DNA of 64,000 nt. Origin: Phocaeicola dorei. Lineage in GTDB: Bacteria > Bacteroidota > Bacteroidia > Bacteroidales > Bacteroidaceae. Within the stretch, counting starts at the first letter, position 1. Each line of letters starts with the position of its first letter. A program made the translations under genes and the position numbers. Shown piece after piece: positions 26,376-36,132 of this stretch. The notes under the pieces are model-generated. The model was given only the letters and a program-made list of their open reading frames with translations, made no database searches and had not been told where the DNA came from. The stretch is taken from positions 2,139,501 through 2,203,500 of the forward strand of contig NZ_CP046176.1 in the NCBI RefSeq assembly GCF_013009555.1, in the 5' to 3' direction.

Positions 26376-27947
26376 TTAATGCCCATTGAAGAATAGATAA
26401 AGCCCGATCATGATAATAGTCAGTAGCGTCCATGCAAGGATAACCGATTTGGCCGGTTTCTCCATGACTTTCTTCATGTTTAATGTACATTCTTGCCGGC
26501 GTTTATCCAATAAGGATACCAAAATCATGCCTGCGCTGATGACAACGAACAGGTAGAAAGACAGCATCATGAAGTGAGGCCATGCTGTATATTTTTCTGC
26601 AGGAAATACCCATAAATAGAGAATGCCCACTCCCATGCTGAACGCCGTACCAAATGTCAATGCCATGTTGGCAGCCATCGTGGTAGTTCGTTTCCAGAAG
26701 ATGCCGAACAGGAAAACAGCCGCCATAGGCGGTGCGATAAATCCCAGTACCGATTGGAATACATTAAACAGATTCAATCCTTTGATACTGTCTATGGCAA
26801 TGGTGATGATCACCGAAATCAGTGCTCCCGCCATTGTAACCACATGCCCTGTACGGATGATCTCTTTCTGGCTGGCAAGCGGTCTGAATTTCTTGACATA
26901 GATATCCATCGTGAAGACGGTACTCAGCGCATTCAGGGCAGAGCCGACAGTGCTGATCAGTGCGGCGGTCAATACGGCGAGTACCAACCCCACCATGCCT
27001 ACAGGAAATAAGTTAGTGACCATAGTCATGTAGGCTTCATCGGGGTTCTTCAAGCCCGGGTAGAGTGCCAGACAGATGATACCCGGAAGGATATAGAGAG
27101 GAACATCCAGTATCTTCAACCAGCCGGTGAAGTTGGCACCCATTTGGCCTTCTTTCAGATTCTTAGCAGCCAATACAGGCTGTACCATGGATTGGTCTGT
27201 GCACCAGAACCAGACTCCCATGATGGGATACCCCAGAATAATGGGCAGCCACGGGAAGGCGGGATCGTCATTCGGGCGGAACAGGTTCCAGTAATCGGCC
27301 GGAACCGCTTCGGCCAATGCGCTGACGCCACCCACTTTGTAAAGACCTGCTATAGTAAGCGTGGCCGATACGAAAATAAGCAGAAGCATTTGGAATACAT
27401 TGGTATAGGCTACCGCTTTCAGCCCTCCGGCCATGGTGAAGAATGCGGAGATAACGAGCAGGATTAATGCTGACTGCCACATGGGAATATCGAAAACCTG
27501 ACGGATAAGGATACCTCCGGCGAATAAGGTCAGGGCAAGCCACGAGATAAGGATTGTCACAATGGTGTACCAGGCAAGAATGTTGCGGGTGGACTGTCCG
27601 AAACGCCGCCCCATGAACTCCGGCAAGGTGGTGATACGTGCTCCTAAGTAACGAGGGGCAAAGACAAAAGCCAGCAAGCAGATGAAAACAAACGCATACC
27701 AGGCATAATTACCTGAAACGATACCGGTGGTAAATCCGGCACTGGCGGAGGCTATCAGCATGGAAGGGCCCACATTGGTTCCCCACATGGAGAAACCGAT
27801 GTGATGCCACTTCAGGGAACGCTCGGCAAGAAAAAGGCTACTGCCTTTTTTGCGTTTCAGACTGGCCCATATGCCGATGCCTATAAGAATCAGAAAGTAG
27901 GCAATAAGAATGCCCCAATCTAATGTATCTAAATAATTAGCGTGCAT
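26376..27947 (-). CDS. Sodium:solute symporter (SSS family)
   Basis: 523 residues, about 13 hydrophobic membrane segments, beginning DWGILIAYFLILIGIGIW. The SSS-type first-helix region (FLAERSLKWHHIGFSMWGTN, SMLIASASAG) and the LPEFMGRRFGQSTRNILAWY segment are typical of sugar/inositol SGLT-like transporters. Inner membrane, sodium-coupled uptake. Last gene of a minus-strand operon (beta-helix, GH31, UroD-corrinoid fusion, symporter), 33 bp after the fusion gene. It probably imports the sugar or methylated compound processed by the operon (inference). Confidence 0.92.
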   Translation of the reverse strand: MHANYLDTLDWGILIAYFLILIGIGIWASLKRKKGSSLFLAERSLKWHHIGFSMWGTNVGPSMLIASASAGFTTGIVSGNYAWYAFVFICLLAFVFAPRYLGARITTLPEFMGRRFGQSTRNILAWYTIVTILISWLALTLFAGGILIRQVFDIPMWQSALILLVISAFFTMAGGLKAVAYTNVFQMLLLIFVSATLTIAGLYKVGGVSALAEAVPADYWNLFRPNDDPAFPWLPIILGYPIMGVWFWCTDQSMVQPVLAAKNLKEGQMGANFTGWLKILDVPLYILPGIICLALYPGLKNPDEAYMTMVTNLFPVGMVGLVLAVLTAALISTVGSALNALSTVFTMDIYVKKFRPLASQKEIIRTGHVVTMAGALISVIITIAIDSIKGLNLFNVFQSVLGFIAPPMAAVFLFGIFWKRTTTMAANMALTFGTAFSMGVGILYLWVFPAEKYTAWPHFMMLSFYLFVVISAGMILVSLLDKRRQECTLNMKKVMEKPAKSVILAWTLLTIIMIGLYLFFNGH

Positions 27948-27980
27948 AATTCATGTATCAGATTAAGATGAATATTCCGT

Positions 27981-29783
27981 TTATTTATGAAGCCCCATCA
28001 GTTCCTTGGCTACCGCTACGGCCGTATTGGCATTGTCGCTATACCCGTCCGCACCTATTTCATCGGCGAATCCCTGGCTTACGGGAGCGCCGCCTATCAT
28101 CACTTTCACTTGATTACGGATACCGGCTGCTTCCAGGGCGTTGATGACATCCTGCATATAAGTCATGGTTGTTGTCAGCAAAGCACTCATACACAAGATA
28201 TCTGCCTTGTTTTTCTTGACCTCTTCCACGAACTTGTCACAAGATACGTCGATACCTATGTTAATGACTTCAAAGCCGCAACCTTCAAGCATGGATGCCA
28301 CCAGGTTTTTACCGATATCATGCAGATCACCTTTGACAGTTCCGATGACTACCTTGCCTATGGTAGTTGCTGCACTTCCCTGCAATAAAGGTTTCAGAAG
28401 TTCCAAAGCTCCCTTCATGGCGCGTCCTGCCATCAGCAGTTGGGGAACAAACGCTTTTCCATCTTGGAAGCGTTGTCCTACTTCCCCCATAGCTTTTATC
28501 ATGTAATTATTGATAATTTCTTGGGGTTGTATGCCTTCGGCTATGGCCTTTTTGGTTACTTCTACGGCCGGTTCCAGCTTTCCGTCCACAATGGCGTTGA
28601 ACAAAGGTTTTAGAGCTTCATCTTCGGTGGCTTCGGGACTTTTGATTATAATTGTTTCTTGTTTCGTTGCAGCGTCTTCCTCTTTCGAAAGGCTTTCTTT
28701 GGATGCGGCAGGTGATGAAGAGGAGTATTCTTCGACAATGCGCATGGCTTGTTCCACTTCTTGTTCATTATGAAAATCCATTTCCAGGTGCACACCATCC
28801 GCTCCGATGTTGTCCAACAAAGGTTTCAGTTCATCCAAAGTTACCCAACATGCCATGATACTCTTTCCACCGGCAAGGATTTTCTTGTAAAGGTCATACC
28901 ATTTAGGTGATCCTCCTTGTGGCTCACCCACTCCCGGAGTCCATTGAATGGCGTTCAGCTCTTCAATTTCGAGAAGGGCGGGCAGGTGATGCATGGCGCC
29001 TACGCCGTCCAGATGATACAAGGTATAGTCTATCTTTTGACATTGTTCGCGGATAAAGGGTTGTACAAAACGACGATAATCATCTTCGCTGATCATGGTA
29101 GAAATATCGCTTTGTAATTTGCTCATTTTACCGGGAGCCCATGAAGAAAAATAGCAGAAGGCCATTTCATCCCCTTCACGGATGATATCGTAAAGTTCAT
29201 CGAACACCTTGAAGTAGATGTCATTAATCTGTTGCATCTGCTGTTCCAGTACTTCGGGTTGCATTACAGTATCCAGCAACACTTTATCCGTACCTTTCAG
29301 TGCGGCCAACACATCCAGGCCTTCCATCAGATCGGGCATTCCTACGTAATAATGACCGTTTGCCTTCGCTTTGCATGCTTTCAGTAATTCCTTATGCAGA
29401 ATCCAGTTAGGGTGCTCGGGATTGAAAACAATTTCATCGTTGAAATCCGGATCAGGATGAATCCAGATTGTATCTTCTCCTCCTTCGAATACGCCTCCTA
29501 AAATAGCTGCCAGTGAACCGGGGCCTAACTGGGTATTGGCAACCGGCAGGATATCTGCTTTCAGGCTGCTGTGCGCTACGTACCAATCCAGATATTCTGC
29601 ACGCCATTGTGGGTCGAACCATTTTTGATTCAAATCTTTCGCCGGAGCCGGTGCTGGAATATCTGCGTGGGGCTTCACTCCCTTTTGGAAGTGTTCCCAC
29701 ATATTCAGTATGATTCCTTTATGATTCCACCAATCTATATATCGCTTTTTTGTTTCTTCTAAATTTGTTTTCCAAGTTTCCAT
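27981..29783 (-). CDS. UroD-family methyltransferase fused to a corrinoid (B12)-binding protein
   Basis: 600 residues, cytoplasmic. Residues 1-355: UroD/MtaA-like TIM barrel, but with LYHLDGVGAMHHLP where zinc enzymes have HxCG, so the zinc site is missing. Residues 355-385: low-complexity Ser/Glu/Lys linker. Residues 387-465: helical B12-binding cap. Residues 475-598: Rossmann B12-binding domain with the base-off motif DxHxxG (Asp486, His488, Gly491 in KGDLHDIGKN), then SALLTTTM and GGAPVSQGFADEIGADGY, as in MtaC/MetH. This puts a substrate:corrinoid methyltransferase and its carrier on one chain. 5 bp after the GH31 gene. Confidence 0.9.
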   Translation of the reverse strand: METWKTNLEETKKRYIDWWNHKGIILNMWEHFQKGVKPHADIPAPAPAKDLNQKWFDPQWRAEYLDWYVAHSSLKADILPVANTQLGPGSLAAILGGVFEGGEDTIWIHPDPDFNDEIVFNPEHPNWILHKELLKACKAKANGHYYVGMPDLMEGLDVLAALKGTDKVLLDTVMQPEVLEQQMQQINDIYFKVFDELYDIIREGDEMAFCYFSSWAPGKMSKLQSDISTMISEDDYRRFVQPFIREQCQKIDYTLYHLDGVGAMHHLPALLEIEELNAIQWTPGVGEPQGGSPKWYDLYKKILAGGKSIMACWVTLDELKPLLDNIGADGVHLEMDFHNEQEVEQAMRIVEEYSSSSPAASKESLSKEEDAATKQETIIIKSPEATEDEALKPLFNAIVDGKLEPAVEVTKKAIAEGIQPQEIINNYMIKAMGEVGQRFQDGKAFVPQLLMAGRAMKGALELLKPLLQGSAATTIGKVVIGTVKGDLHDIGKNLVASMLEGCGFEVINIGIDVSCDKFVEEVKKNKADILCMSALLTTTMTYMQDVINALEAAGIRNQVKVMIGGAPVSQGFADEIGADGYSDNANTAVAVAKELMGLHK

Positions 29784-29788
29784 TTTCG

Positions 29789-32035
29789 TTAGTCTTTAAA
29801 TATTCCTTTAAAATGATTGTCAATGTGCAATTCAACGCTCTTACTTAAATCCATCTCATCCGTACACTCCACCTCATCCGGGTAAACAGGAATAGTCGCT
29901 CCCTGACGTACATATACGGGCATTTCGTCCAAGGGGACATCCAGGTCTTTTAACCAACGTCCTCCTTCCAGCACTTCACCGGTGAAGAAATTCACCCATT
30001 GTCCTTCGGGCAGATAGACGTCACGGCGGTTTTCACTGTTCATGACCGGAGCTACCAGGAAGTCGTTACCGAAATAGTACTCATCGTCGATGTGCCAGCA
30101 CAGCTTGTCTTCAGGGTGATGAAAAATCAGAGCTTGCAAGAGAGGTGCTCCGCTTGAGATAGCTTTCCGACTTTGTGCTATAATATAAGGTATAAGTGTA
30201 TAGCGTAATTTCCACCATTTTTTTATTATCGGAGCAATAGCCGGATAATGCCACGGCTCACGTTTGTTTGTTCCGTGATAGCGGATGTGTGAGGAGAATA
30301 CGCCGAATTGTGTCCAGCGCATGTATACATCATCGGCTACTACAGAGTTCATGAAGTTAGGTAATGTATGGAATCCCGGAACATCATGGCTCCAGAATGC
30401 AAATCCGGAGAGTCCGAAATGTAAGCCGCCTTTCAGTGAGCCTGCCATCCCATCCCATGAACTGCATGAGTCACCTCCCCAATGCAGCGGATAGCGCTGG
30501 CATCCTGCCCATGCCGAGCGTGCCCATACAATGCCGTCACCGGTAACGTCTTTTGTGATTTCATAAGCGGCTTTCTGATAAAGCAATGCATACAGGTTGT
30601 TCAGCAATTCGGGTTTCATGCCTTTATAGAGAGCATCCATGTGGATGTTTTCTCCAAAATCGGTTTTGATACAGGTCACGCCCATATCCAGCAGATTCTT
30701 CAGCAGTTCTTTATACCATTCGGTTGCTTTGGGATAAGTGAAGTCAATGGTTCCGGCATAGTCCAAAGCGGAGAAATTGGAACCTTCCGAATCTTGTTTC
30801 TTTGTTAGCGGAGCTATATAATCGTTTTTGCGTGCTTCGTCTATCTGTTCGGCGTTTTCGGCCACGTAGGGGAGTTGCCATAAGGATACGCGGTATCCTT
30901 TTTTCTTCAGGCCTTGGATGAACCCTTTGGGATCGGGAAAGCGTTCTTCGTTGAATTTCCATTCGCACAGCCAGTCGGTCTTGAACCAGCCGGTGTCCAG
31001 ATGGATTACATCGCAGGGGTAATGCTCGGCACGCATCCGGTCGCATATCTCATTTACTTCATCAGCACTGAAATAAGTCATGCGGCTCATCCAGATGCCA
31101 AAGCTCCAGAGGGGAGGCATAGAAGGATATCCGGTCAGATCCCGGTAGCCCCGGAGGATTTCTTCCATAGTATTACCTGCTATGATGAAGACGTCCAGCA
31201 TGGCCTGATCGCTCAGAAACTGTACCGAGCGGGTGGATTGTCCTGCCAATGACAGTTTACTATGGGCGCAGGTATGATAGAATGTTCCATACATCCGGCT
31301 GGAGAGGTAGAAAGGAATATTCTTATAAGTACGGCGGTTGTTTACACCTTGGCCATCCTGATTCTTTAAGAAGAAAGTTTGTCCGCTTAAGTCCATTTTT
31401 GCGAAGCGTTCCCCTGTTCCGGCAAAACATTCATCAGGCTTTGATTCAAAGGAAAGAGTGGCACGTTCCTTCATTCCGTTTCGTTTGCAGAAAGCCAATG
31501 GCAGCGCATCGTAACGGGGAGGGGAGAAGTGGTCGTAGGCAGCCAGGCGGATTTCACGTTTGCCGTCAGGGTAAAGGCGAAGATCCAATGTTTCTTGAGG
31601 ATCGGGCAGGAGTTCGCTCCAACGGTCTAATACCGGAGGCTTTATATTGATAAGTGCCCGTTGTATTCCGTCTTGGGTGGAGATAATCCATTCACCTTCT
31701 ACTTGTGTTACTTGCAAAGGAAGTTTCTTTATCCGGTCGCTGAATTGAAGCATTTCTGATTGATCCGTCATGCTTTCTTCACCGAATCCGATAAAGAGCC
31801 GGGTGATGCCTGAGGTATATTGACGGATGACCAGCGTATATTCTTCACGGGGGAATGCAGTATCGGGTGCCATATCGTTAGAGAGCACTTGCTTTTGGAA
31901 GGGGACACTTATGCAGATATCTCCATCTTTTTCATAGACTGCGGTGGGCTTGTATGCTTTCCATAATGATTCGTCTCTTGACAGATCAGGATCAAAGTCC
32001 AGAAAATCGAATAAGTGGTAATTAGTTGGTTTCAT
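29789..32035 (-). CDS. GH31 alpha-xylosidase/alpha-glucosidase (YicI-like), cytoplasmic
   Basis: 748 residues without a signal peptide. The catalytic nucleophile is Asp459 in CIKTDFGENIHMD; the KTDFGE form is that of YicI-type alpha-xylosidases. The acid/base is Asp522 in PLHWGGDSCSSW. The C-terminal VYVRQGATIPVYP strand is typical. It would cleave a terminal alpha-linked sugar from an imported oligosaccharide in the cytoplasm. Lies 25 bp after the beta-helix gene and 5 bp before the corrinoid fusion gene, so it is tightly operonic with methyl-transfer functions. Confidence 0.93.
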   Translation of the reverse strand: MKPTNYHLFDFLDFDPDLSRDESLWKAYKPTAVYEKDGDICISVPFQKQVLSNDMAPDTAFPREEYTLVIRQYTSGITRLFIGFGEESMTDQSEMLQFSDRIKKLPLQVTQVEGEWIISTQDGIQRALINIKPPVLDRWSELLPDPQETLDLRLYPDGKREIRLAAYDHFSPPRYDALPLAFCKRNGMKERATLSFESKPDECFAGTGERFAKMDLSGQTFFLKNQDGQGVNNRRTYKNIPFYLSSRMYGTFYHTCAHSKLSLAGQSTRSVQFLSDQAMLDVFIIAGNTMEEILRGYRDLTGYPSMPPLWSFGIWMSRMTYFSADEVNEICDRMRAEHYPCDVIHLDTGWFKTDWLCEWKFNEERFPDPKGFIQGLKKKGYRVSLWQLPYVAENAEQIDEARKNDYIAPLTKKQDSEGSNFSALDYAGTIDFTYPKATEWYKELLKNLLDMGVTCIKTDFGENIHMDALYKGMKPELLNNLYALLYQKAAYEITKDVTGDGIVWARSAWAGCQRYPLHWGGDSCSSWDGMAGSLKGGLHFGLSGFAFWSHDVPGFHTLPNFMNSVVADDVYMRWTQFGVFSSHIRYHGTNKREPWHYPAIAPIIKKWWKLRYTLIPYIIAQSRKAISSGAPLLQALIFHHPEDKLCWHIDDEYYFGNDFLVAPVMNSENRRDVYLPEGQWVNFFTGEVLEGGRWLKDLDVPLDEMPVYVRQGATIPVYPDEVECTDEMDLSKSVELHIDNHFKGIFKD

Positions 32036-32060
32036 TTCCTTTTGTTATATTGTTTTATAA

Positions 32061-33968
32061 TTATTCTTGATTGTTTTCCTTCTGTATTCGGGTGGATTCA
32101 ATGCTCCCTTGTAGTGGTGTAAGGCACTTTAGGGGGAGTCTGCCCGCCTTTTGTTTTATACTTTTATCTACTTGCGGACCATTCTTCTTCCACACATTAT
32201 GAGGCCCCGGCCGGTTGGAATCGAAACGCTGGGATGGGCACCAGTTGTTTTCTACGGTATAGCCATCTGTCGCTTCATCAAAATAGATGTAAAACGCACG
32301 GTCATTAGTAGCGTATGGAGCATCCGTTAAATGTTCAATCCGGTTATTACGTATTACAGAGCCTGGTTGGTTGGAAAGGGTATAGAGTCCACCGGCATCA
32401 TATAGTCTTCGGGCGAAATGGTGGACGTAATTAGCCTCAATCCGGTTCCCACTCATTCCGCTTTCCAGTAACGTCCATCCCCATCCCACACAGATACCTG
32501 AATAATTGACGTGGCATACCTCATTATGTACTATGTGGATATTCTTTACATATCCGGCACCGATACCTACGCATCCCCAATCTTCATTTGTCACTTCCTC
32601 TATCAAGTTATTCCGTATCGTGATTCCCGTACATAATTCCTGTTCATGAAAGGGTTTGTAAGGTACATGTGTTTCAAATCCTTCGTGGGGAAAAGTACCT
32701 ACTAATAAGGCTGTTCCACCTATATCAGTGAAATGGCAGTTTTCAACGGTGGAAGCCGATACGGCGCGTTCATAATCTACTCCCGTAGCTGCCAAGTGCT
32801 GAAATGTGCAATGGTTGAAATTGATGTTATTACCGCATTTTATCTGTATTGCTGCCTCGGGTCTGTCTATCCATGCCTGGTTTTCCAGTTCGGCTTTTTC
32901 GGGTAATCCGGGGATGCTTAGCTTGTAAGCGTCCAATAGATGGAGTCCTCCTTGCAATGTAACGTGCCCTTGATAAGATGGGCGCATCCATGAGGTATGC
33001 TCGAAAGATATATTTTGGAAATGTATATTCCTTACAGGGCGTTCCAATGTTCCGCTTATAGTTAGTAAAGTTTCTAAAGCCGGAATAATGACTTGTGCCT
33101 TCGTCATGTCTTCGTGAGGACGTGGGTAATAGTAAATGCGTCCGGAGGGATAATCCTGATACCATTCTCCGGGTTGGTCCAATAGTTCCAAAGCGTTGAC
33201 CAGACAAAAAGAGGAATTTCCTTTTTCTCCGTCGATGACAGGTTGAGGCCAGGGATGGGCAAACTCCAACCGGCTTTCGGGATCATGAAAACGGACAATT
33301 GTTTTTGCTCCTTGGGTAAGCATTTCCTCTACTCTCAGTATGGCGATGGCCCAACGTTGGTGAACAATCATTTCCAGTTGTGAAGCAGTAGTCAGACCTG
33401 CTGTTTGTGGAGTAGGGATAGTAATTGTTTCCTCTTCCGGATTGAAATCAATCATGCGTTCCATCACACCGTCCGGAAATTGGGAAGCCCGTTGTGCTTT
33501 TACTCCATTTATCCACATTTGACGGGTTTCCAATATTCTGTTTCCTATATGAGGAGCTTCTGCCACCCATATCTTTTTTCTTATGGATGGAGGTATTCTG
33601 TCATCTCCACATCCTTGTTTCCAGTCTGTTACAGGCATTCCTCCGCTTAGGATTACACGAGCGCCGGGAGCAGCTGTAATGAGAGTGGGAGAGTCTGTTG
33701 TTCCGCTATCTTCGGGCCGGATGAACAGACTTTTATATTGTGGATATATTCCTTCCTCTAGTATGATATTTATACCTCCTGCTGTTTCGGGCATTTGCAG
33801 TCTTCTCCATTCACGTGCCTGTTTTATAGCCTGCTCCAATGTTTGAAGAGGATGTTGGCGTGTGCCGGCAGCCTTGTCGTCGCCGCGAGGGGAAATGTAA
33901 ATATCTCCTGCAATTAAATTAAAGGTATAACTGAAAAATGCTATAAAGCAAATAAATGTTGTTTTCAT
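32061..33968 (-). CDS. Secreted right-handed beta-helix protein, possible glycan-active enzyme
   Basis: Start placed at 33968 (635 residues): it gives a clean signal peptide (hydrophobic residues 4-17, ending NLIAG) with a GGAG sequence just upstream; the frame is open to 34028 but that extension masks the signal. The mature start, DIYISPRGDDKAAGTRQHPL then TLEQAIKQAREW, is typical of parallel beta-helix proteins (YVSP.G.D...GT...P..TL..A). Later segments repeat beta-helix turns (IRNNLIEEV, IHIVHNEVCHVNYSGI, SGNRIEANYVHHFARRLYDAGG). Exported lyase or hydrolase-like protein, substrate unknown. First gene of the operon. Confidence 0.82.
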   Translation of the reverse strand: MKTTFICFIAFFSYTFNLIAGDIYISPRGDDKAAGTRQHPLQTLEQAIKQAREWRRLQMPETAGGINIILEEGIYPQYKSLFIRPEDSGTTDSPTLITAAPGARVILSGGMPVTDWKQGCGDDRIPPSIRKKIWVAEAPHIGNRILETRQMWINGVKAQRASQFPDGVMERMIDFNPEEETITIPTPQTAGLTTASQLEMIVHQRWAIAILRVEEMLTQGAKTIVRFHDPESRLEFAHPWPQPVIDGEKGNSSFCLVNALELLDQPGEWYQDYPSGRIYYYPRPHEDMTKAQVIIPALETLLTISGTLERPVRNIHFQNISFEHTSWMRPSYQGHVTLQGGLHLLDAYKLSIPGLPEKAELENQAWIDRPEAAIQIKCGNNINFNHCTFQHLAATGVDYERAVSASTVENCHFTDIGGTALLVGTFPHEGFETHVPYKPFHEQELCTGITIRNNLIEEVTNEDWGCVGIGAGYVKNIHIVHNEVCHVNYSGICVGWGWTLLESGMSGNRIEANYVHHFARRLYDAGGLYTLSNQPGSVIRNNRIEHLTDAPYATNDRAFYIYFDEATDGYTVENNWCPSQRFDSNRPGPHNVWKKNGPQVDKSIKQKAGRLPLKCLTPLQGSIESTRIQKENNQE

Positions 33969-34040
33969 GGGTTCTCCGGATTTAAAGGTCTTTTTAATCA
34001 GACGGAGAGCATTTGCTTTTGTACCCAAGTTTTATTATCT

Positions 34041-34104
34041 TCCTATATAAAAGACACAGGCTATACCTTGATGAAAAGGTACAGCCTGTGTCTTTTATAT
34101 AGGA
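34041..34104 (-). terminator. Long hairpin terminator downstream of rho
   Basis: A 29-nt left arm (34041-34069) and right arm (34076-34104) pair with a single exception, and the loop is only 6 nt. In the minus-strand RNA the exception is a G-U wobble, in plus-strand RNA an A-C mismatch, so it fits best as the terminator of the minus-strand rho gene ending at 34120. Confidence 0.8.
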
Positions 34105-34119
34105 AAAATAGTCTGTTCT

Positions 34120-36132
34120 TTATGAATTCATGCTCATCAGGAACTCTTCGTTGTCCTTGGTATTCTCCAAGCGGCTCTTTACAAAATCCATTGCTTCGAT
34201 AGGATTCATGTCTGCCAGATACTTGCGGAGAATCCACATACGGTCCAATGTAGTTTTGTCAAGCAACAAGTCGTCGCGACGAGTACTTGATGCTACAATA
34301 TTTACTGCCGGGAAAATACGTTTGTTGCTCAAGTTGCGGTCCAACTGAAGTTCCATATTACCTGTACCCTTGAATTCTTCAAAGATTACTTCATCCATCT
34401 TAGAACCGGTATCAATCAGTGCGGTTGCAATAATAGTCAGTGAACCACCGCCTTCAATGTTACGGGCTGCACCGAAGAAACGTTTGGGCTTATGCAGGGC
34501 ATTAGCGTCCACACCACCTGATAATACCTTACCGGAAGCAGGGGAAACAGTGTTGTACGCACGTGCCAGTCGGGTAATGGAGTCCAAGAAGATTACTACG
34601 TCATGACCACATTCTACCATGCGTTTTGCTTTTTCCAACACGATACCTGCAATTTTTACATGGCGTTCTGCCGGTTCATCAAAAGTAGAGGCGATAACTT
34701 CAGCATTTACGCTGCGTGCCATGTCTGTTACTTCTTCGGGACGTTCGTCGATAAGCAACATGATCATGTAAGTTTCCGGATGGTTGGCTGCAATTGCATT
34801 GGCAATATCCTTCATCAGGATGGTCTTACCGGTTTTGGGCTGAGCGACAATCAGTGCACGCTGGCCTTTACCGATAGGTGAGAACATGTCTACCACACGG
34901 GCAGAAAGATTATCACTGTATCCTCCCCTGCAAAGTTTGAACTTTTCGTCAGGGAATAATGGGGTCAAGTGATCGAATGGCACACGGTCGCGTACCAATC
35001 CGGGATCCAAACCGTTTATCTTTTCAACCTTTACTAGCGGGAAATATTTTTCACCTTCTTTTGGCGGGCGGATAGAACCTTCCACTACGTCTCCGGTCTT
35101 CAGACCAAATAATTTAATTTGTGACTGTGAAACGTAAATATCATCCGGTGAAGAAAGATAATTATAATCAGATGAACGGAGGAAACCATATCCGTCAGGC
35201 ATAATTTCCAATACCCCTGTACCCGTCAGGATACCTTCAAACTCGTAAGGCTTTTCAACCTGTTTACGTTCTTGTTGCTGGGGAACATTTACAGATGCCT
35301 CTCCATCCGCTATCATATTGTTATTTGCCGGACGTGGGTTATTGTAATTGTTATTGCGCGGATTGTTATATTTCTGATTTTGATCGCGCTGTTGGCGAGG
35401 TTGGAATTTTTGGGGGGCAGGCTGTGCCGGAGCTGGTGCCGGAGTTTCTACTTTGGTAGCCTCAAATTTACCGAATAATTCGGTTGGCAATTCTATTTTT
35501 TCTGAAGGAAGATCCTCGATAGGGATAAAGTCATCCGCTTCGCTGCCGAATTCAAGTTCCGGAAGAATTACTTCTTTTTCTTTAGGAACAGCAGGTGCTT
35601 CTTCTTTTTTGGCTTTTTGGGGAGCAGGTTTTGCAGGTGCTTCAGTTTCAGCCTTTACTTCTTTTTTTACTGTTTCTTTAACTTCCGTTGCAGGTTGTTC
35701 CTCAGTTTTGGCAGTTACTTTTTTGCTACCCGGTTTACGTCCTCTTTTCTTAGGTGTTTTTTCTTCTGCGCTTGTTTCAGCTACAGGTTCTTCTTGTGGT
35801 GTTACCGCTACAGGAGCAGCTTCTTTTACAGTCTCGGCTGCTGTGGCAGGTTGTGGGGTGTTGGCTTCCAGTTTCTGTGCTTTGTCTTTGGTAGCAGTGT
35901 AGACTTTGTCACCTTCTTTTTTGACGTTGATACGTGATCTTTTGCGTGGCTGACCTTCATTGGCTTTTTCTGCCGCTACTTTTTTGGTTGCTCCGACTAT
36001 GGCTTGCTCGTCTAGAATTCTATAAACCAGATCTTCTTTTTTTAGAGAATCTGTTTTCTTGATACCCAACTCTTTGGCAATAGATTGTAATTCCGACAAG
36101 TCTTTGTCGTTTAATTGAATAATGTTATACAT
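34120..36132 (-). CDS. rho: Transcription termination factor Rho, with long disordered N-terminal insertion
   Basis: 670 residues. N-terminal Rho-N-like helical segment (1-45), then about 250 residues of Lys/Glu/Ala/Pro-rich and, at about 249-272, Asn/Gln/Arg-rich low-complexity sequence, then the RNA-binding domain (about 295-375; [12 protein letters not shown]) and hexameric helicase/ATPase: Walker A AQPKTGKT at 430-437, Walker [11 protein letters not shown] near 513-522, Q/R-loop region after that. E. coli Rho is 419 residues; the insertion is typical of Bacteroidota, and in B. thetaiotaomicron this disordered region has been linked to condensate formation and gut fitness. Confidence 0.97.
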   Translation of the reverse strand: MYNIIQLNDKDLSELQSIAKELGIKKTDSLKKEDLVYRILDEQAIVGATKKVAAEKANEGQPRKRSRINVKKEGDKVYTATKDKAQKLEANTPQPATAAETVKEAAPVAVTPQEEPVAETSAEEKTPKKRGRKPGSKKVTAKTEEQPATEVKETVKKEVKAETEAPAKPAPQKAKKEEAPAVPKEKEVILPELEFGSEADDFIPIEDLPSEKIELPTELFGKFEATKVETPAPAPAQPAPQKFQPRQQRDQNQKYNNPRNNNYNNPRPANNNMIADGEASVNVPQQQERKQVEKPYEFEGILTGTGVLEIMPDGYGFLRSSDYNYLSSPDDIYVSQSQIKLFGLKTGDVVEGSIRPPKEGEKYFPLVKVEKINGLDPGLVRDRVPFDHLTPLFPDEKFKLCRGGYSDNLSARVVDMFSPIGKGQRALIVAQPKTGKTILMKDIANAIAANHPETYMIMLLIDERPEEVTDMARSVNAEVIASTFDEPAERHVKIAGIVLEKAKRMVECGHDVVIFLDSITRLARAYNTVSPASGKVLSGGVDANALHKPKRFFGAARNIEGGGSLTIIATALIDTGSKMDEVIFEEFKGTGNMELQLDRNLSNKRIFPAVNIVASSTRRDDLLLDKTTLDRMWILRKYLADMNPIEAMDFVKSRLENTKDNEEFLMSMNS

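Noticed and set aside
33969..34028. 20-residue N-terminal extension of the beta-helix protein
   Set aside because: It would place charged residues before the signal peptide; the start at 33968 gives a normal signal peptide.
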